Shown: positions 52,901 through 61,199 of the stretch, piece after piece
How positions within the stretch are numbered: the first letter of the stretch is position 1
Layout: the number at the start of each line of letters is the position of its first letter
DNA from: Candidatus Uabimicrobium amorphum
GTDB taxonomy: Bacteria > Planctomycetota > Uabimicrobiia > Uabimicrobiales > Uabimicrobiaceae
Direction of reading: 5' to 3'
Assembly (NCBI RefSeq): GCF_009002475.1
Contig: NZ_AP019860.1
Span: forward strand, 4,402,001 to 4,466,000
DNA length: 64,000 nucleotides
Made by a program: the position numbers and the translations under genes
Notes under the pieces: generated by a model
Told to the model about the DNA's origin: nothing
Database searches by the model: none
Seen by the model: only the letters and a program-made list of their open reading frames with translations

Positions 52901-55900
52901 TAGTCCGAAAACATCCAGAAGTTATGACGCAAGACCACAAGAAATGCCACAAAGCCAAAGTAGCGGTCGCTACAATCAGCCGAAGAAACCGCGTCAAGAT
53001 TTTTATCGCAACCGAAGAGAGATGGAACGCAAAAAATATGAACAACGCCGTTACCAAAAACTACAAGAGAAAAAGCGCAGCATACAACAAGAGTTTGAAA
53101 AAGAACTTGCGCAAGAAGAGCAAATGAATTCGGCAGGAGAAGGTGCTGATTTTGACGATTTTGTTGACATGAATTCAGACGTTGATGAGATCGTTCCTCA
53201 AAATGAGGTGAATGAGCGAGATCAACGTCTTGGAAAAAGCTACACGAAAAACGATAAGCTCAAAGATGCCAATTTTTGGAAAAACAATAAATTGGTAAAC
53301 AAAAACAAAGCCATTGGTAATATCGTGGGGAAAAGAGGTCTAAAGAATGTATCTAATGTCGAAACGCTAAAGGCAAAAGGACTTCGTTCTATGGATATTG
53401 AGCTTGATACACATGAAACGGTTGTTGGTAGAAAAACAACTGCCGCGACAACGCGAAGTTTAGATGTCAAATATTCCAAGGCAAGCACTTTTCGCAGTTT
53501 AATTATTGGGTTAGTCATTGCGTCGATGGCACTGTGTCTCATGTTAATTGCACAACATAAATTGCCGCGTCTTCCGATTATTTTAACATTGTTATTGTGT
53601 GCAACATTTGCACCGATGTGGTTCGGTAAGTGGTTAATCCCTTATTGCAACGCTGTTGTACTCGGTTTGGTGATTTCCATTGGTTTGTATATTTCAGGTG
53701 GGATTATGCGTTTGTTGTTAAAAATAACGCAAAAAGTAGGTGGGTGGTTTGGTTTTCAAGCAGCACTCGTACTGTTGTGTTTATTTGTTACAAGTAATGT
53801 GAACTATGCCCAAGAAGACGTACGACATATATATGTTCCTTACTCCCCGACAGAAATGTCACAGATAAATAGTAAGAAAGACATATTTCTTTCTTACGCA
53901 GAGTATACCGAGTTGTGGAACAAAGTTCACCCTCAGCAAGAAGAAAATCTTCGCGAAAAGCTACCCCATTTTGTGTTGTACAATGCAAAATACAGCGGAA
54001 AAATTGTCGAAAATCAAGTAGTGTTTTCGGCGTCTATGAACGTTGAGGTTTTTAAAGGCCCTGTCAATGTGGAAATTGGCTTAATGGATGCCTCTGTGAC
54101 TTCCGCTAGTCTAGAAAGTGCTTTGCGAAAAAACGATTTAGCTCTAGATGTTCATGATAAAGGGTATCGCTTTACAGTGGTGGAGAAAGGAGTGTATACG
54201 CTTCGCCTTGAGTTTATACCTTCTTTTGAAATGGCGCAAAAACGCGGCAAATTTCGAATAAATTTGGCCGAAGTTCCTACAACGCAAGTCGAATTTTTTC
54301 TCGACAAAGATATGGAAGCTGATTTGCAGGGTTTTTCGGGAAGTTGGTACGAAAAGTTACAAGCACAGCATAAGGTTATTACGATGTTTCCACAAAATCA
54401 GAGTTCGCTCGAAATGCTGTGGTATGAATCGTCTGAGCGTTATCGTGCAAAAGGCTTAAATATATCTGCAACAAGTGAACACGAATTACTCATAGGTGAC
54501 AATGTATTACGTCTCAATAGTGATATTACGTATAAGGTCGCGTCGGGAAAATGTGAGCAATTGTCGATGAAATTTCCGCAAAATTATGAAATTGTCGGAT
54601 TTTCGTGTACGAATTTGGAGAGTTGGATTCTTACAAAAGAGCTTGGCTATAACCTTGTTAAAGTAAGATTGGCGAACAACCAGTATCGGCAATTACGTGT
54701 CGTCATCGTTGCGGAGAAAAAGTTAGCGTCTGTGGCAGGAAAACATTCCTTTCCTGAAGTTGAACCATTGGGAGTTAACCGCGAAAATGGTGAGGCGATT
54801 GTTACCTATCAAGACCCATACAAAGTGCTTGTAACGAATCAATCACAAGTACGTAAGGTAAATAGTTCGTTTTCTCGGGGAAAATTTTCCGAGTCATTTC
54901 GTTATAATCAGCATCCTTTTTCTCTCGAATTTTCTATTATGAAAGATAAATTTGATAATACAACAAAGTCCAATACTGTTGTGAGTATCGAAAAAGACAA
55001 GGCGGCAGTAGAACTTTATACCAATATAGAGGTGAAAGGAAAGCAAATATTCTACTACAATTTGCTGTTAGCGAAACATTGGCGTGTAAACAAAGTTCAA
55101 CAAGGTAAAGGGTATAAAGGGAATGTTACCAATTGGCGGATAATGCCTTTCGATAAAGAGCGTAATCTTTTGCAAATTAATTTTTATCGCAGTGTAAAAA
55201 AAGATGGGCGTATGCCTCTTTATTTACAATTAGACGCCGAATATGACAATAAACAACCATTTACTCTTCCTGTTTTCCAAGGACAAAATGTTTCATTTGA
55301 ATCGGGAACAATTACGGTAATGTCTTCTGAGGATTTGGAGTTACGGACCTCAGAGGTTTTTGGTTTGCAGCAAATAGACACTTCGAGTATTTCTCTGAGG
55401 AAAAGGGATATGGTAAAGCGTTTCGCTTATCGCTACCAGGACACCACTTACCGAGGGAAAATTTTTGTTGAATTGCGTAAGGCGGAAGTAAGTGCAAAAA
55501 CGGTGATTAATTTGTTGGTGGAAGATGATTGGATTAATTTTGGTTACTTTTTGCGTTTCGCCATCAAATACGCCGGTGTGGACACTTTTCATTTTCGTTT
55601 ACCAAAAGCGATTGGGCAACACGTGGATGTATTGGGGGAAAATATTCGCGAGAAACGCATTGTCGAAGCTGATGGTTATCTTTCGGTCACCATTACCCTG
55701 CACAACAAAGTGAAAGGTGCTTATGAGTTGAGCATTTTTCCAAACATTGCGAAAAATAACGGTACAGGTATTGTTTTTTACCCAATGTTATTGCCTCCAA
55801 ATATACAAAACCAAAGCAATATTGTCGTACAAAATCAGTCGCAGTATGAAATTACAGAGCAAAAAATGCAGGGCATTACCCCGACAAGTATTCATCAAGT

Positions 55901-57113
55901 CGCCTTTTTACCACCCGACACAACTAAGGTAGATTTTATTCGTGCTTACAAGGTGAATAGTGATGAATGGGAGTTGGTGTTTTCGGAAAATAAACAAAAA
56001 ATAGAGCACTCTATTCATGCGGTTATTGATGCAATTAAAATCGATACCGTTGTACAAGCCCCAAAAGATTGTTACCACCGCATGATTTTTAATTTGCGAC
56101 ATAGTGGTCTGCAATTTTTAGAGCTGGAGTTGGAAAAAGAGGCCAAAATTCGTATTTGGGGAGCCTTTGTTGCGAATCGTTTTGTGCGCCCTTCCCAAAA
56201 AAGAATTCAGGGAAAAAATATCATTTTAATTCCGTTGTACCAAACAGGGCATAAGGAAAGAAAGATCGCAGTACGCATTATCTACGATGAAGAAATTGCA
56301 ACTTTAGCACATAAAACTACTTTGCTTTTTAACCCACCAAAGGTGAGAAATATTGAGCAAATAAATCAGGTGTTCTGGACTTTGCGTGCTCCTCGTGAAT
56401 TTTTATATCGTTTTGGTGGAAATGTCAGCAAGGTATCGAAATTCAAGTTTGAACAGTATGAAGATGTGTCGCGTGCAACGACTTCTATATCTGCTTTGGA
56501 AAATGAAGGCAATATTTACAAAGCTTTGGCCAATAGTAATGCTATTCAAAAACGGCAGAATGACTGGTTTCAAAAACAACAACAAAAACAGAATGCTTTT
56601 TTTAGTAATCTCGAAGATATCGATCGAATTAAGCAGTATGGTACTTTGAATTTACAGGCCGCACAGCGTGTTCGTCGTGGGAGCAACAAGAAGGTGATTC
56701 AGGATCGCAAGTCAAGTGCCGTTGCCGGAAAGAAACAATCTTCATTTGTCCAAGATCAAAACGATGCTTTGGGCTTGCTTGTTCAAAAGCAACAAGAAGA
56801 AAAACGGAAACAATTGGCGGTGTCTTTCAATTTTGATATAAAAACACCTGATAATTTACATAAGGCATATTTTACAAAAAAACAAGGTAATGCAAAACTG
56901 GAAGTACGTTGTTATCGCCAACCTCGTGAAGACAAGATGTGGATTATCGTGCAATTCTGTGGTCTATTGTTCTTGATCATGCTTGCTTCAGCATGTAGAA
57001 TATTCTCTAGGCGCAATTATTCATTTCGTAAATTTGTTTTGACAATCGTCATCGCGTGTAGTGCGGTTCTATTATGTATTTTTCCTGAATACATTCATTA
57101 TTTTTACATGTAG
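49983..57113 (+). CDS. Giant envelope protein, fusion of two YVPY-type copies
   Basis: 2376 residues. Copy A: signal peptide, YIYVPYQDWQQVW...VKLSEDQYRKLLEQ, beta-rich ectodomain, then a charged low-complexity stretch (about residues 990-1165; GRYNQPKKPRQDFYRNRRE, QRRYQKLQEKKRSIQ) and three membrane helices (about 1175-1245). Copy B begins with an internal signal-like helix (about 1257-1276) directly before EDVRHIYVPYSP (residue 1278), then a second ectodomain, a Gln/Lys-rich linker (about 2170-2280) and a C-terminal pair of helices. GGATAAGG lies just upstream of the ATG. Duplication and fusion of an ancestral single-copy gene is inferred. Confidence 0.72.
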   Translation: MINKWKRFVVLLLVAGFLSAQEAKREKYIYVPYQDWQQVWQGKKKVKLSEDQYRKLLEQQTHKAIPSQELVVRNATYRGRIHGNTLIFDMRVEIESFVNHRTFCDFTFGEYGLTQAKLNGKDAPLFLQKIVSSGLEYDNDNFNNMPNDMLNNDVQQIDEVPSTKSSRWQYRLLIPGKGSHVFTVTCHSNMHSKRDILSTNVVLGNFPQQTFYLQTLAENTYETDPIHDLDEQQQNLTIYPQKNQDIHLVVKPKEKRDEKQALLLVDIASSHLIKLDAIKSRFVINLHVKHRKLKTFQFLIPKSLYLLNISENRWDIEETNDGKILTVQLEKELLGEHRIFINAETQLLEHGDFVLPKIVASGNRLFRQTGLVYIENNRDVKLELVDAKQTRQLDQHTTASNYSNKKSKSRKRGNIHSFGEVAFMTMKIWNENYLVELRKSVIEQVVESDVAIGVSLYPDGLELVGHVNFTVVEGEAKQLSVQLPKGWLLTNLETFISKYQGRFLPTSSDNYYIKEDILHIPLKNKLRKGQVFKASVTLQNLKRMDKWEGKRYIDLPLVIPQNVKFLPSFLGIIAHQDYKITARDFSDLSSVDLKIIRSVNIDSKNLKQGYIIKTAAAKGVIEVEQKKPQTSVLATHYISIQPEKITYATTLIYSVKSASRSSFRFAMPKSFEGILNISDDRKQSLIKEKRSYVEGENRVWQVNVQKKILGNYCLYLTYELPIAQKDKTYKFYPILFSDVDYIKGFIGIQKNSRLEVEKSLKNLEEVPASQIPIFPHPKFVSTTDFSYVAKYTKEDYQLSLRVGVHDKADTVPAVLENVVIRSIFPGNNSERVECIYNLKHLGEQFFNVQLPEKANFWAVVVDGKGERPLRSKNTIAIPIPPNSGRAIRIRVMYERPAPPLERQGKIKLTRPQTSAQIPVLSLKWEVHLPEEYQMAAGIRNRLVLDVPWYVHSERILKRIYDSSRYLFEDLSLSSPKTSRSYDARPQEMPQSQSSGRYNQPKKPRQDFYRNRREMERKKYEQRRYQKLQEKKRSIQQEFEKELAQEEQMNSAGEGADFDDFVDMNSDVDEIVPQNEVNERDQRLGKSYTKNDKLKDANFWKNNKLVNKNKAIGNIVGKRGLKNVSNVETLKAKGLRSMDIELDTHETVVGRKTTAATTRSLDVKYSKASTFRSLIIGLVIASMALCLMLIAQHKLPRLPIILTLLLCATFAPMWFGKWLIPYCNAVVLGLVISIGLYISGGIMRLLLKITQKVGGWFGFQAALVLLCLFVTSNVNYAQEDVRHIYVPYSPTEMSQINSKKDIFLSYAEYTELWNKVHPQQEENLREKLPHFVLYNAKYSGKIVENQVVFSASMNVEVFKGPVNVEIGLMDASVTSASLESALRKNDLALDVHDKGYRFTVVEKGVYTLRLEFIPSFEMAQKRGKFRINLAEVPTTQVEFFLDKDMEADLQGFSGSWYEKLQAQHKVITMFPQNQSSLEMLWYESSERYRAKGLNISATSEHELLIGDNVLRLNSDITYKVASGKCEQLSMKFPQNYEIVGFSCTNLESWILTKELGYNLVKVRLANNQYRQLRVVIVAEKKLASVAGKHSFPEVEPLGVNRENGEAIVTYQDPYKVLVTNQSQVRKVNSSFSRGKFSESFRYNQHPFSLEFSIMKDKFDNTTKSNTVVSIEKDKAAVELYTNIEVKGKQIFYYNLLLAKHWRVNKVQQGKGYKGNVTNWRIMPFDKERNLLQINFYRSVKKDGRMPLYLQLDAEYDNKQPFTLPVFQGQNVSFESGTITVMSSEDLELRTSEVFGLQQIDTSSISLRKRDMVKRFAYRYQDTTYRGKIFVELRKAEVSAKTVINLLVEDDWINFGYFLRFAIKYAGVDTFHFRLPKAIGQHVDVLGENIREKRIVEADGYLSVTITLHNKVKGAYELSIFPNIAKNNGTGIVFYPMLLPPNIQNQSNIVVQNQSQYEITEQKMQGITPTSIHQVAFLPPDTTKVDFIRAYKVNSDEWELVFSENKQKIEHSIHAVIDAIKIDTVVQAPKDCYHRMIFNLRHSGLQFLELELEKEAKIRIWGAFVANRFVRPSQKRIQGKNIILIPLYQTGHKERKIAVRIIYDEEIATLAHKTTLLFNPPKVRNIEQINQVFWTLRAPREFLYRFGGNVSKVSKFKFEQYEDVSRATTSISALENEGNIYKALANSNAIQKRQNDWFQKQQQKQNAFFSNLEDIDRIKQYGTLNLQAAQRVRRGSNKKVIQDRKSSAVAGKKQSSFVQDQNDALGLLVQKQQEEKRKQLAVSFNFDIKTPDNLHKAYFTKKQGNAKLEVRCYRQPREDKMWIIVQFCGLLFLIMLASACRIFSRRNYSFRKFVLTIVIACSAVLLCIFPEYIHYFYM

Positions 57114-57123
57114 TAAATGTTTT

Positions 57124-57191
57124 GTTACTGTGATCGTTACTGTCGCTTTGGTGACGGTCATGGTCACGGTGACTATGGTGACGGTTACTGT
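57124..57191. repeat. Degenerate hexamer array 4 (TNACGG)
   Basis: About 11 units (GTTACT, GTGATC, GTGACG, GTCATG, GTCACG, GTGACT and so on), period 6. It starts 10 bp after the stop of the giant-protein gene and reads TNACGG/GGTNAC in its transcription direction, as the other three arrays do. Confidence 0.85.
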
Positions 57192-57220
57192 TGGATACTT
57201 TCTTCAATTATGAGGTTGAT

Positions 57221-57919
57221 ATGCCACTTTATTTTTTGTTAATGTTGTATATTGTCTTGGTCCCTTTTGGACTATGCCAATCACCACAATATTTGTACAT
57301 TAAAGAGTTTAAAATCCATAAACTAAAGCAAAATGGTAAACATTGGGATAGTTTTAAGGGAAGCCCTGATGTAAAATGTAATATATACACGTTACAAAAT
57401 GGTATATGGAAAAAGGCCTTTACTAGTAATTCTTACAACAATACACTTCATGTAGATAGCGAAATGGGCTCCCAGATTGAAGTTTATCCGGATTTTCAGA
57501 TTAAAATTGAAGTTGTTGATCTTGACTTAGGGGATCACGATACCATTGGCAAGTTGAATGTAACGATTCACAAAGATGATTTTTCCGAAAGTACATGTGA
57601 GATTTCTTTTGATCGCGTCGAAAAATTTGTATATTTTTTTTCGCCTTATCGTACAGTGAGTGAGAAAAAATTCGCAGAGAAAGTTAGTGAGGAAGCGAAT
57701 AAAAAGCTTGAAGAATATAAGAAATCTGTTGCAAAAGAAATTAAAATGTACAAGAAAAAAATTGCTGAAATGGAAAAAAAATTACGGGAAAAAGAAACGC
57801 GCATCAGTGAGTATACCAAGATAATTGAACACTTAACCGAAAAAATACGTACACTAAAAAGAGAAACGGAAGATGAAGCTTGGGATCAGTTTGAAGATGA
57901 TTTAAAAGACGATCACTAG
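57221..57919 (+). CDS. Secreted C2-like protein with coiled coil
   Basis: 232 residues from ATG 57221 (GAGG ribosome site 6 bases upstream; the open frame reaches a TTG at 57191 in the repeat). A signal peptide is followed by a C2-like beta sandwich: WDSFKGSPDVKCNIYTLQNG, NNTLHVDSEMGSQIEVYPDF and VVDLDLGDHDTIGKLNVTI, matching the D-GSPDPY and D-D-G-DDxIG pattern of calcium- or lipid-binding C2 domains. Residues about 145-220 are a Lys/Glu coiled coil. Periplasmic. Function unknown. Confidence 0.65.
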   Translation: MPLYFLLMLYIVLVPFGLCQSPQYLYIKEFKIHKLKQNGKHWDSFKGSPDVKCNIYTLQNGIWKKAFTSNSYNNTLHVDSEMGSQIEVYPDFQIKIEVVDLDLGDHDTIGKLNVTIHKDDFSESTCEISFDRVEKFVYFFSPYRTVSEKKFAEKVSEEANKKLEEYKKSVAKEIKMYKKKIAEMEKKLREKETRISEYTKIIEHLTEKIRTLKRETEDEAWDQFEDDLKDDH

Positions 57920-57936
57920 GCTCATTCAAAAATCTT

Positions 57937-57966
57937 TTGCGTCTTGCCTATATTGTGTGCTATAAT
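57937..57966 (+). promoter_or_regulatory. Sigma-70-type promoter for the FHA-GAF-PP2C gene
   Basis: TTGCGT (57937-57942) and TATAAT (57961-57966) are separated by 18 bases, with an extended -10 TGC directly before TATAAT. It lies 45 bases before the GTG start. Confidence 0.55.
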
Positions 57967-58010
57967 TCTATAAAAATAAAAGTAATGGCTTCTTAATTGA
58001 AGGGATAGAA

Positions 58011-59681
58011 GTGGCTCAAATTATAGTTATGGACGGGCCAGGCTCTGGTACGACATATGAACTGGACGCAGTTAACAACATTGGTAGAGGTGGTAATTGC
58101 AATATAAGATTGCAAAGTGCGAATATTGCAGATATTCAAGCAATTATCAAAAAGAAAGCCAGTCATTATAACATTCAAGGCGCTACTGCTGGTAGTGTAT
58201 TGGTCAATGGACAGCCCATTCACAAAGAACGCAAATTAATCCACGGTGATATGATTACGCTGGCCGATATCATGTTGCTTTATGGCGAGGAGCCTACTGG
58301 TGAATCTGCGCTAGTTGGTGGTGGACCTCCTCAACAAAACGCCAATGAACCAATGATTACCAATACCCAAACATACTACAAAGACACAAATACGGCTCTT
58401 GCGAACCTTGATGATGGAACTCAGAAAGCATCACAAAATATAAAGGTATTGCTAAAAGTTAGTAATGCCATCATGTCTAAACTTGAGCCAAAAGAGCTCC
58501 TTGCGCAATTATTAGACATTATGTTTGATGAGATCCCCAGTGTTGATCGAGGAATGGTTCTTCTTAAAGAGTCCGATGCGAGTAGCAAATTGTGGCCCAT
58601 GGCTTCAAAAAAGCGTCCTAAAGTAACAAAAGATGTTGTTCCGTCACGTACAATTATAAAAAGAGTGCTGCAAACCAAAGAAGGTGTCTTAACCGAAGAT
58701 GCCAAGGGTGATTATGGAGATATGGCGGTTTCTATTGTCAACCAAAGTATTGAAGCAGCGATCTGCGTTCCTTTAGTTGGAAAAAATAACAATATTTTAG
58801 GTATAATACACCTAGATAGTACTAGACAAAACCAGGGATTTAGAGAAGATCACTTACGATTAGTTACTGCCATAGCGATGCAAGCTTCCCTTGCTATGGA
58901 AAACGCAATTCTCGTAAAGCATCTTGGCGAAAAGCAGAGAATGCAAAGAGAATTAGATATCGCAAATGATATTCAAATGAAACTTTTACCAAAGAACCTT
59001 CCTGTCACCGAAGGACTTGAAGTTTATGGGCTAATGAAACCCGCAAAAGAGGTTGGAGGAGACTATTACGATTTCCTTATTCCCGAAAATTCAAACAACC
59101 GTAAACTATTCATTTGTATTGGTGACGTTTCCGGAAAAGGTGTCCCTGCTGGTCTTGTGATGGTTATGGCAAGATGTTTTTTCCGTCCCTTGATTATTTC
59201 ATGTAAAAATACCAAAATGATTATAGAAGAAATGAATAAATTTTTGGTAGAAGATACACGAAAAGACATGTTTATGTCGATGTTGGTTTTAAGCTGGGAT
59301 GCTGAAAAAGAGCAAATACAATGGACTGGTGCTGGACACGAGCACATAATTGTCTATCGGGCACAAACAAGAAAATGTGAAACAATTCGTGCTGGCGGTA
59401 TTGTTTTAGGCATGATGAAGAAAGCCAATCGATTTTTTAAAGATCAATACCTTGCATTACAGCCAGGTGACGCTATAATTTTATATACCGATGGAGTTAC
59501 GGAAGCAATCAACCCTGCGAAAAAAATGTTTGAGCTTGAAAATCTTGTTACTTTATGCGAAAAATATGGGCATCTACCCGCAGAACAAATATGTAAATGT
59601 TTATTGGAAGATCTAAAAAGATTTATGGCAAATGCTCCACAGCACGACGATATCACTCTTGTTGCTATTAAGAAAAAATAA
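58011..59681 (+). CDS. FHA-GAF-PP2C (SpoIIE/RsbU-type) protein phosphatase
   Basis: 556 residues. An FHA phosphothreonine-binding domain (about residues 1-95; NNIGRGGNCNIRLQS, GSVLVNGQPI) is followed by a GAF domain (about 140-295; AAICVPLVGKNNNILGIIHLDSTR) and a SpoIIE/RsbU PP2C phosphatase (about 330-555; ELDIANDIQMKLLPK, KEVGGDYYDFLIP, ICIGDVSGKGVPAGLVM, LYTDGVTEAINP, HDDITLVAI). The metal-binding Asp residues of GDVSGKG and HDD are present. The start is GTG with AAGGG 7 bases upstream. Likely reads phosphorylation by Ser/Thr kinases and resets an anti-sigma/anti-anti-sigma-type or other phosphoprotein switch. Confidence 0.9.
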   Translation: MAQIIVMDGPGSGTTYELDAVNNIGRGGNCNIRLQSANIADIQAIIKKKASHYNIQGATAGSVLVNGQPIHKERKLIHGDMITLADIMLLYGEEPTGESALVGGGPPQQNANEPMITNTQTYYKDTNTALANLDDGTQKASQNIKVLLKVSNAIMSKLEPKELLAQLLDIMFDEIPSVDRGMVLLKESDASSKLWPMASKKRPKVTKDVVPSRTIIKRVLQTKEGVLTEDAKGDYGDMAVSIVNQSIEAAICVPLVGKNNNILGIIHLDSTRQNQGFREDHLRLVTAIAMQASLAMENAILVKHLGEKQRMQRELDIANDIQMKLLPKNLPVTEGLEVYGLMKPAKEVGGDYYDFLIPENSNNRKLFICIGDVSGKGVPAGLVMVMARCFFRPLIISCKNTKMIIEEMNKFLVEDTRKDMFMSMLVLSWDAEKEQIQWTGAGHEHIIVYRAQTRKCETIRAGGIVLGMMKKANRFFKDQYLALQPGDAIILYTDGVTEAINPAKKMFELENLVTLCEKYGHLPAEQICKCLLEDLKRFMANAPQHDDITLVAIKKK

Positions 59682-59687
59682 GCTTTT

Positions 59688-59719
59688 CCGCCGTTGATGA
59701 AAAATATGCGACGGTTTTT
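59688..59719 (+). terminator. Terminator after the phosphatase gene
   Basis: CCGCCGT (59688-59694) pairs imperfectly with GCGACGG (59708-59714), with a 13-base loop, followed by ttttta. The stem has one mismatch and one G-T pair. Confidence 0.5.
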
Positions 59720-59772
59720 ATCAAGTAAAAACTCTCTCTATCTTAGATTTTTTTATCTAACTTGAGAATAAT

Positions 59773-59801
59773 TTGCTACAAGTATTCCACTATTATATAG
59801 A
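59773..59801 (+). promoter_or_regulatory. Possible promoter for the 59894 lipoprotein
   Basis: TTGCTA (59773-59778), 17-base spacer, TATAGA (59796-59801). This is a moderate match to the vegetative consensus. It would place transcription start just before the structured leader. Confidence 0.35.
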
Positions 59802-59830
59802 TACAAGAGTTGATGGTTACTTTTACTCTC

Positions 59831-59883
59831 AGAAAGGAGATGCGAGGTTAAACAGAACTTCACAACTTTTAGAAGTTACCTCG
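59831..59883 (+). promoter_or_regulatory. Structured leader with hairpin before the lipoprotein
   Basis: AGAAAGGAGATGCGAGGTTA resembles 40069-40088. CGAGGT (59843-59848) and AACTTC (59856-59861) pair with the contiguous GAAGTT-ACCTCG (59872-59883) to make a bulged 12-bp hairpin. No ribosome site lies near ATG 59894; folding would bring AAAGGAG within about 10 unpaired bases of it. Confidence 0.4.
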
Positions 59884-59893
59884 TAACAAAATT

Positions 59894-60508
59894 ATGAAAA
59901 AATCTATGATTTTTCTAATAAGTTTCCTCGTACTTGTAGGGTGTCAAAGCCGTCGTTACACTTTTCGTTCAGTAGAGACCATTTCAAATGATGCCAATTC
60001 TGTTCAAGAAGTTCACCCTATAAAATTTAAGATAGCTTTTGGAGGTATAAAAAAGACAGAGCAAGATGTATCTCCTACAGCAAAATTTTCTTTTAAAATA
60101 ACAAACGTAGGTAACGAACCAATAACAATCAATCCGCACTCTTATAATCTAATTGATGACGAGGCTAACAATTTTAGCCCTACTGTGCAAAATGCGTCAC
60201 CCTCTATAGTACTGTATCCACAAAGTTCTACAAACTTTACATTATTGTATCCTTTTCCTCCAGGTTACAACTTAAGAAAAATTGGTTCCTTTCGCATTAC
60301 TTGGAACTATGATATTGGTGGTGTCAAGTATCGTCGTTTAACTAAGTTTATCAAGAGAGAAGTTGAATATCGCACCTCTTACTACTACAACTATCCGCAT
60401 TTTTACTATTATCCAAGTTTTTATTCAAGCTTTAGCTTTGGACATAGACACCGAAGACGTTTTAGAACAGGCTTTGGTTTCGGATTTGGTGGTGGTGCTT
60501 GTTATTAA
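59894..60508 (+). CDS. Lipoprotein with Ig-like domain and Tyr/Phe/Gly-rich tail
   Basis: 204 residues. Signal sequence with lipobox LVGC (Cys17). A beta-sandwich-like middle (FKIAFGGIKKTEQDVS, FSFKITNVGNEPITINPHSY, GSFRITWNYDI) resembles Ig-like/BACON-type domains. The last 40 residues are strikingly rich in Tyr, Phe, Arg and Gly (SYYYNYPHFYYYPSFYSSF, HRHRRRFRTGFGFGFGG). Outer-membrane or cell-surface anchored. Function unknown. It is preceded by a structured leader. Confidence 0.7.
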   Translation: MKKSMIFLISFLVLVGCQSRRYTFRSVETISNDANSVQEVHPIKFKIAFGGIKKTEQDVSPTAKFSFKITNVGNEPITINPHSYNLIDDEANNFSPTVQNASPSIVLYPQSSTNFTLLYPFPPGYNLRKIGSFRITWNYDIGGVKYRRLTKFIKREVEYRTSYYYNYPHFYYYPSFYSSFSFGHRHRRRFRTGFGFGFGGGACY

Positions 60509-60536
60509 AGAACAAAGTTAGTTTCGACTTGCTCAT

Positions 60537-60566
60537 ATGGACGTACGATCGTACGTCCATTACTTT
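60537..60566 (+). terminator. 24-bp perfect palindrome, probable terminator
   Basis: Bases 60537-60560 form an uninterrupted perfect palindrome (half-site ATGGACGTACGA), followed by tactttttg. The T-run is short, so it could also be a protein-binding site between the two lipoprotein genes. Confidence 0.5.
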
Positions 60567-60673
60567 TTGTATTGAAGATAAAAAACAACTTCCCTACAAC
60601 CTCTCGTAAAAAATCATATCTTTCCTCGAAATATCTCGTACCTAATTCTACTGTAAACTGATAGGAATTTGTA

Positions 60674-61189
60674 ATGCCACAGATTATACTTTGTTTGTGT
60701 CTAGTGTTTGTCTACGGTTGTACTGCGTCTCCCACAAAAGAAAATGCAGATTATTACACTTTACGAGGATATCACGACTATTCACTGAAAATTGTCAAAT
60801 ACAAGGCTGAAGAGGGAGAACCTTGGGCATTTTTACGTATGGGGGTTGCCTACGAACTAGGACACGGAATTAAAAAGGACTATGAAAAAGCAAAAGAGTG
60901 GTATGAGAAAACCGCTTTTGCTTCGCGCAGGAATATACGCGAAACGAATGAAGGATTCATTGCCCTTTATCATTTAGCAAATCTGTATCTTGACGAAAAA
61001 GTTATGGAGAAAGATGCGCACAAAGCTTATGAGTATATGGAAATGGTAATGAAGCACACCCAAGGAAAACCTTTACTCTATTGTTGTGAAAATGAACCGG
61101 GAGGGGCGCGTTTTATTGCCAAAGAAATGATTTCCCATGCTCATTATCGCGCCGAAGTTATGGCAAAAAAATTGCAAAATAATAAATAA
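60674..61189 (+). CDS. Sel1-repeat lipoprotein
   Basis: 171 residues. Lipobox VYGC (Cys at about residue 16). One clear Sel1-like repeat (AFLRMGVAYELGHGIKKDYEKAKEWYEKTAF) is followed by a second, weaker repeat (LYHLANLYLDEKVMEKDAHKAYEYME). A scaffold role in the envelope is inferred. Only 10 bp separate its stop from the lectin gene, so the two probably share a transcript. The ribosome site is weak (gataggaat). Confidence 0.75.
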   Translation: MPQIILCLCLVFVYGCTASPTKENADYYTLRGYHDYSLKIVKYKAEEGEPWAFLRMGVAYELGHGIKKDYEKAKEWYEKTAFASRRNIRETNEGFIALYHLANLYLDEKVMEKDAHKAYEYMEMVMKHTQGKPLLYCCENEPGGARFIAKEMISHAHYRAEVMAKKLQNNK

Positions 61190-61199
61190 CGGAGAAGCC

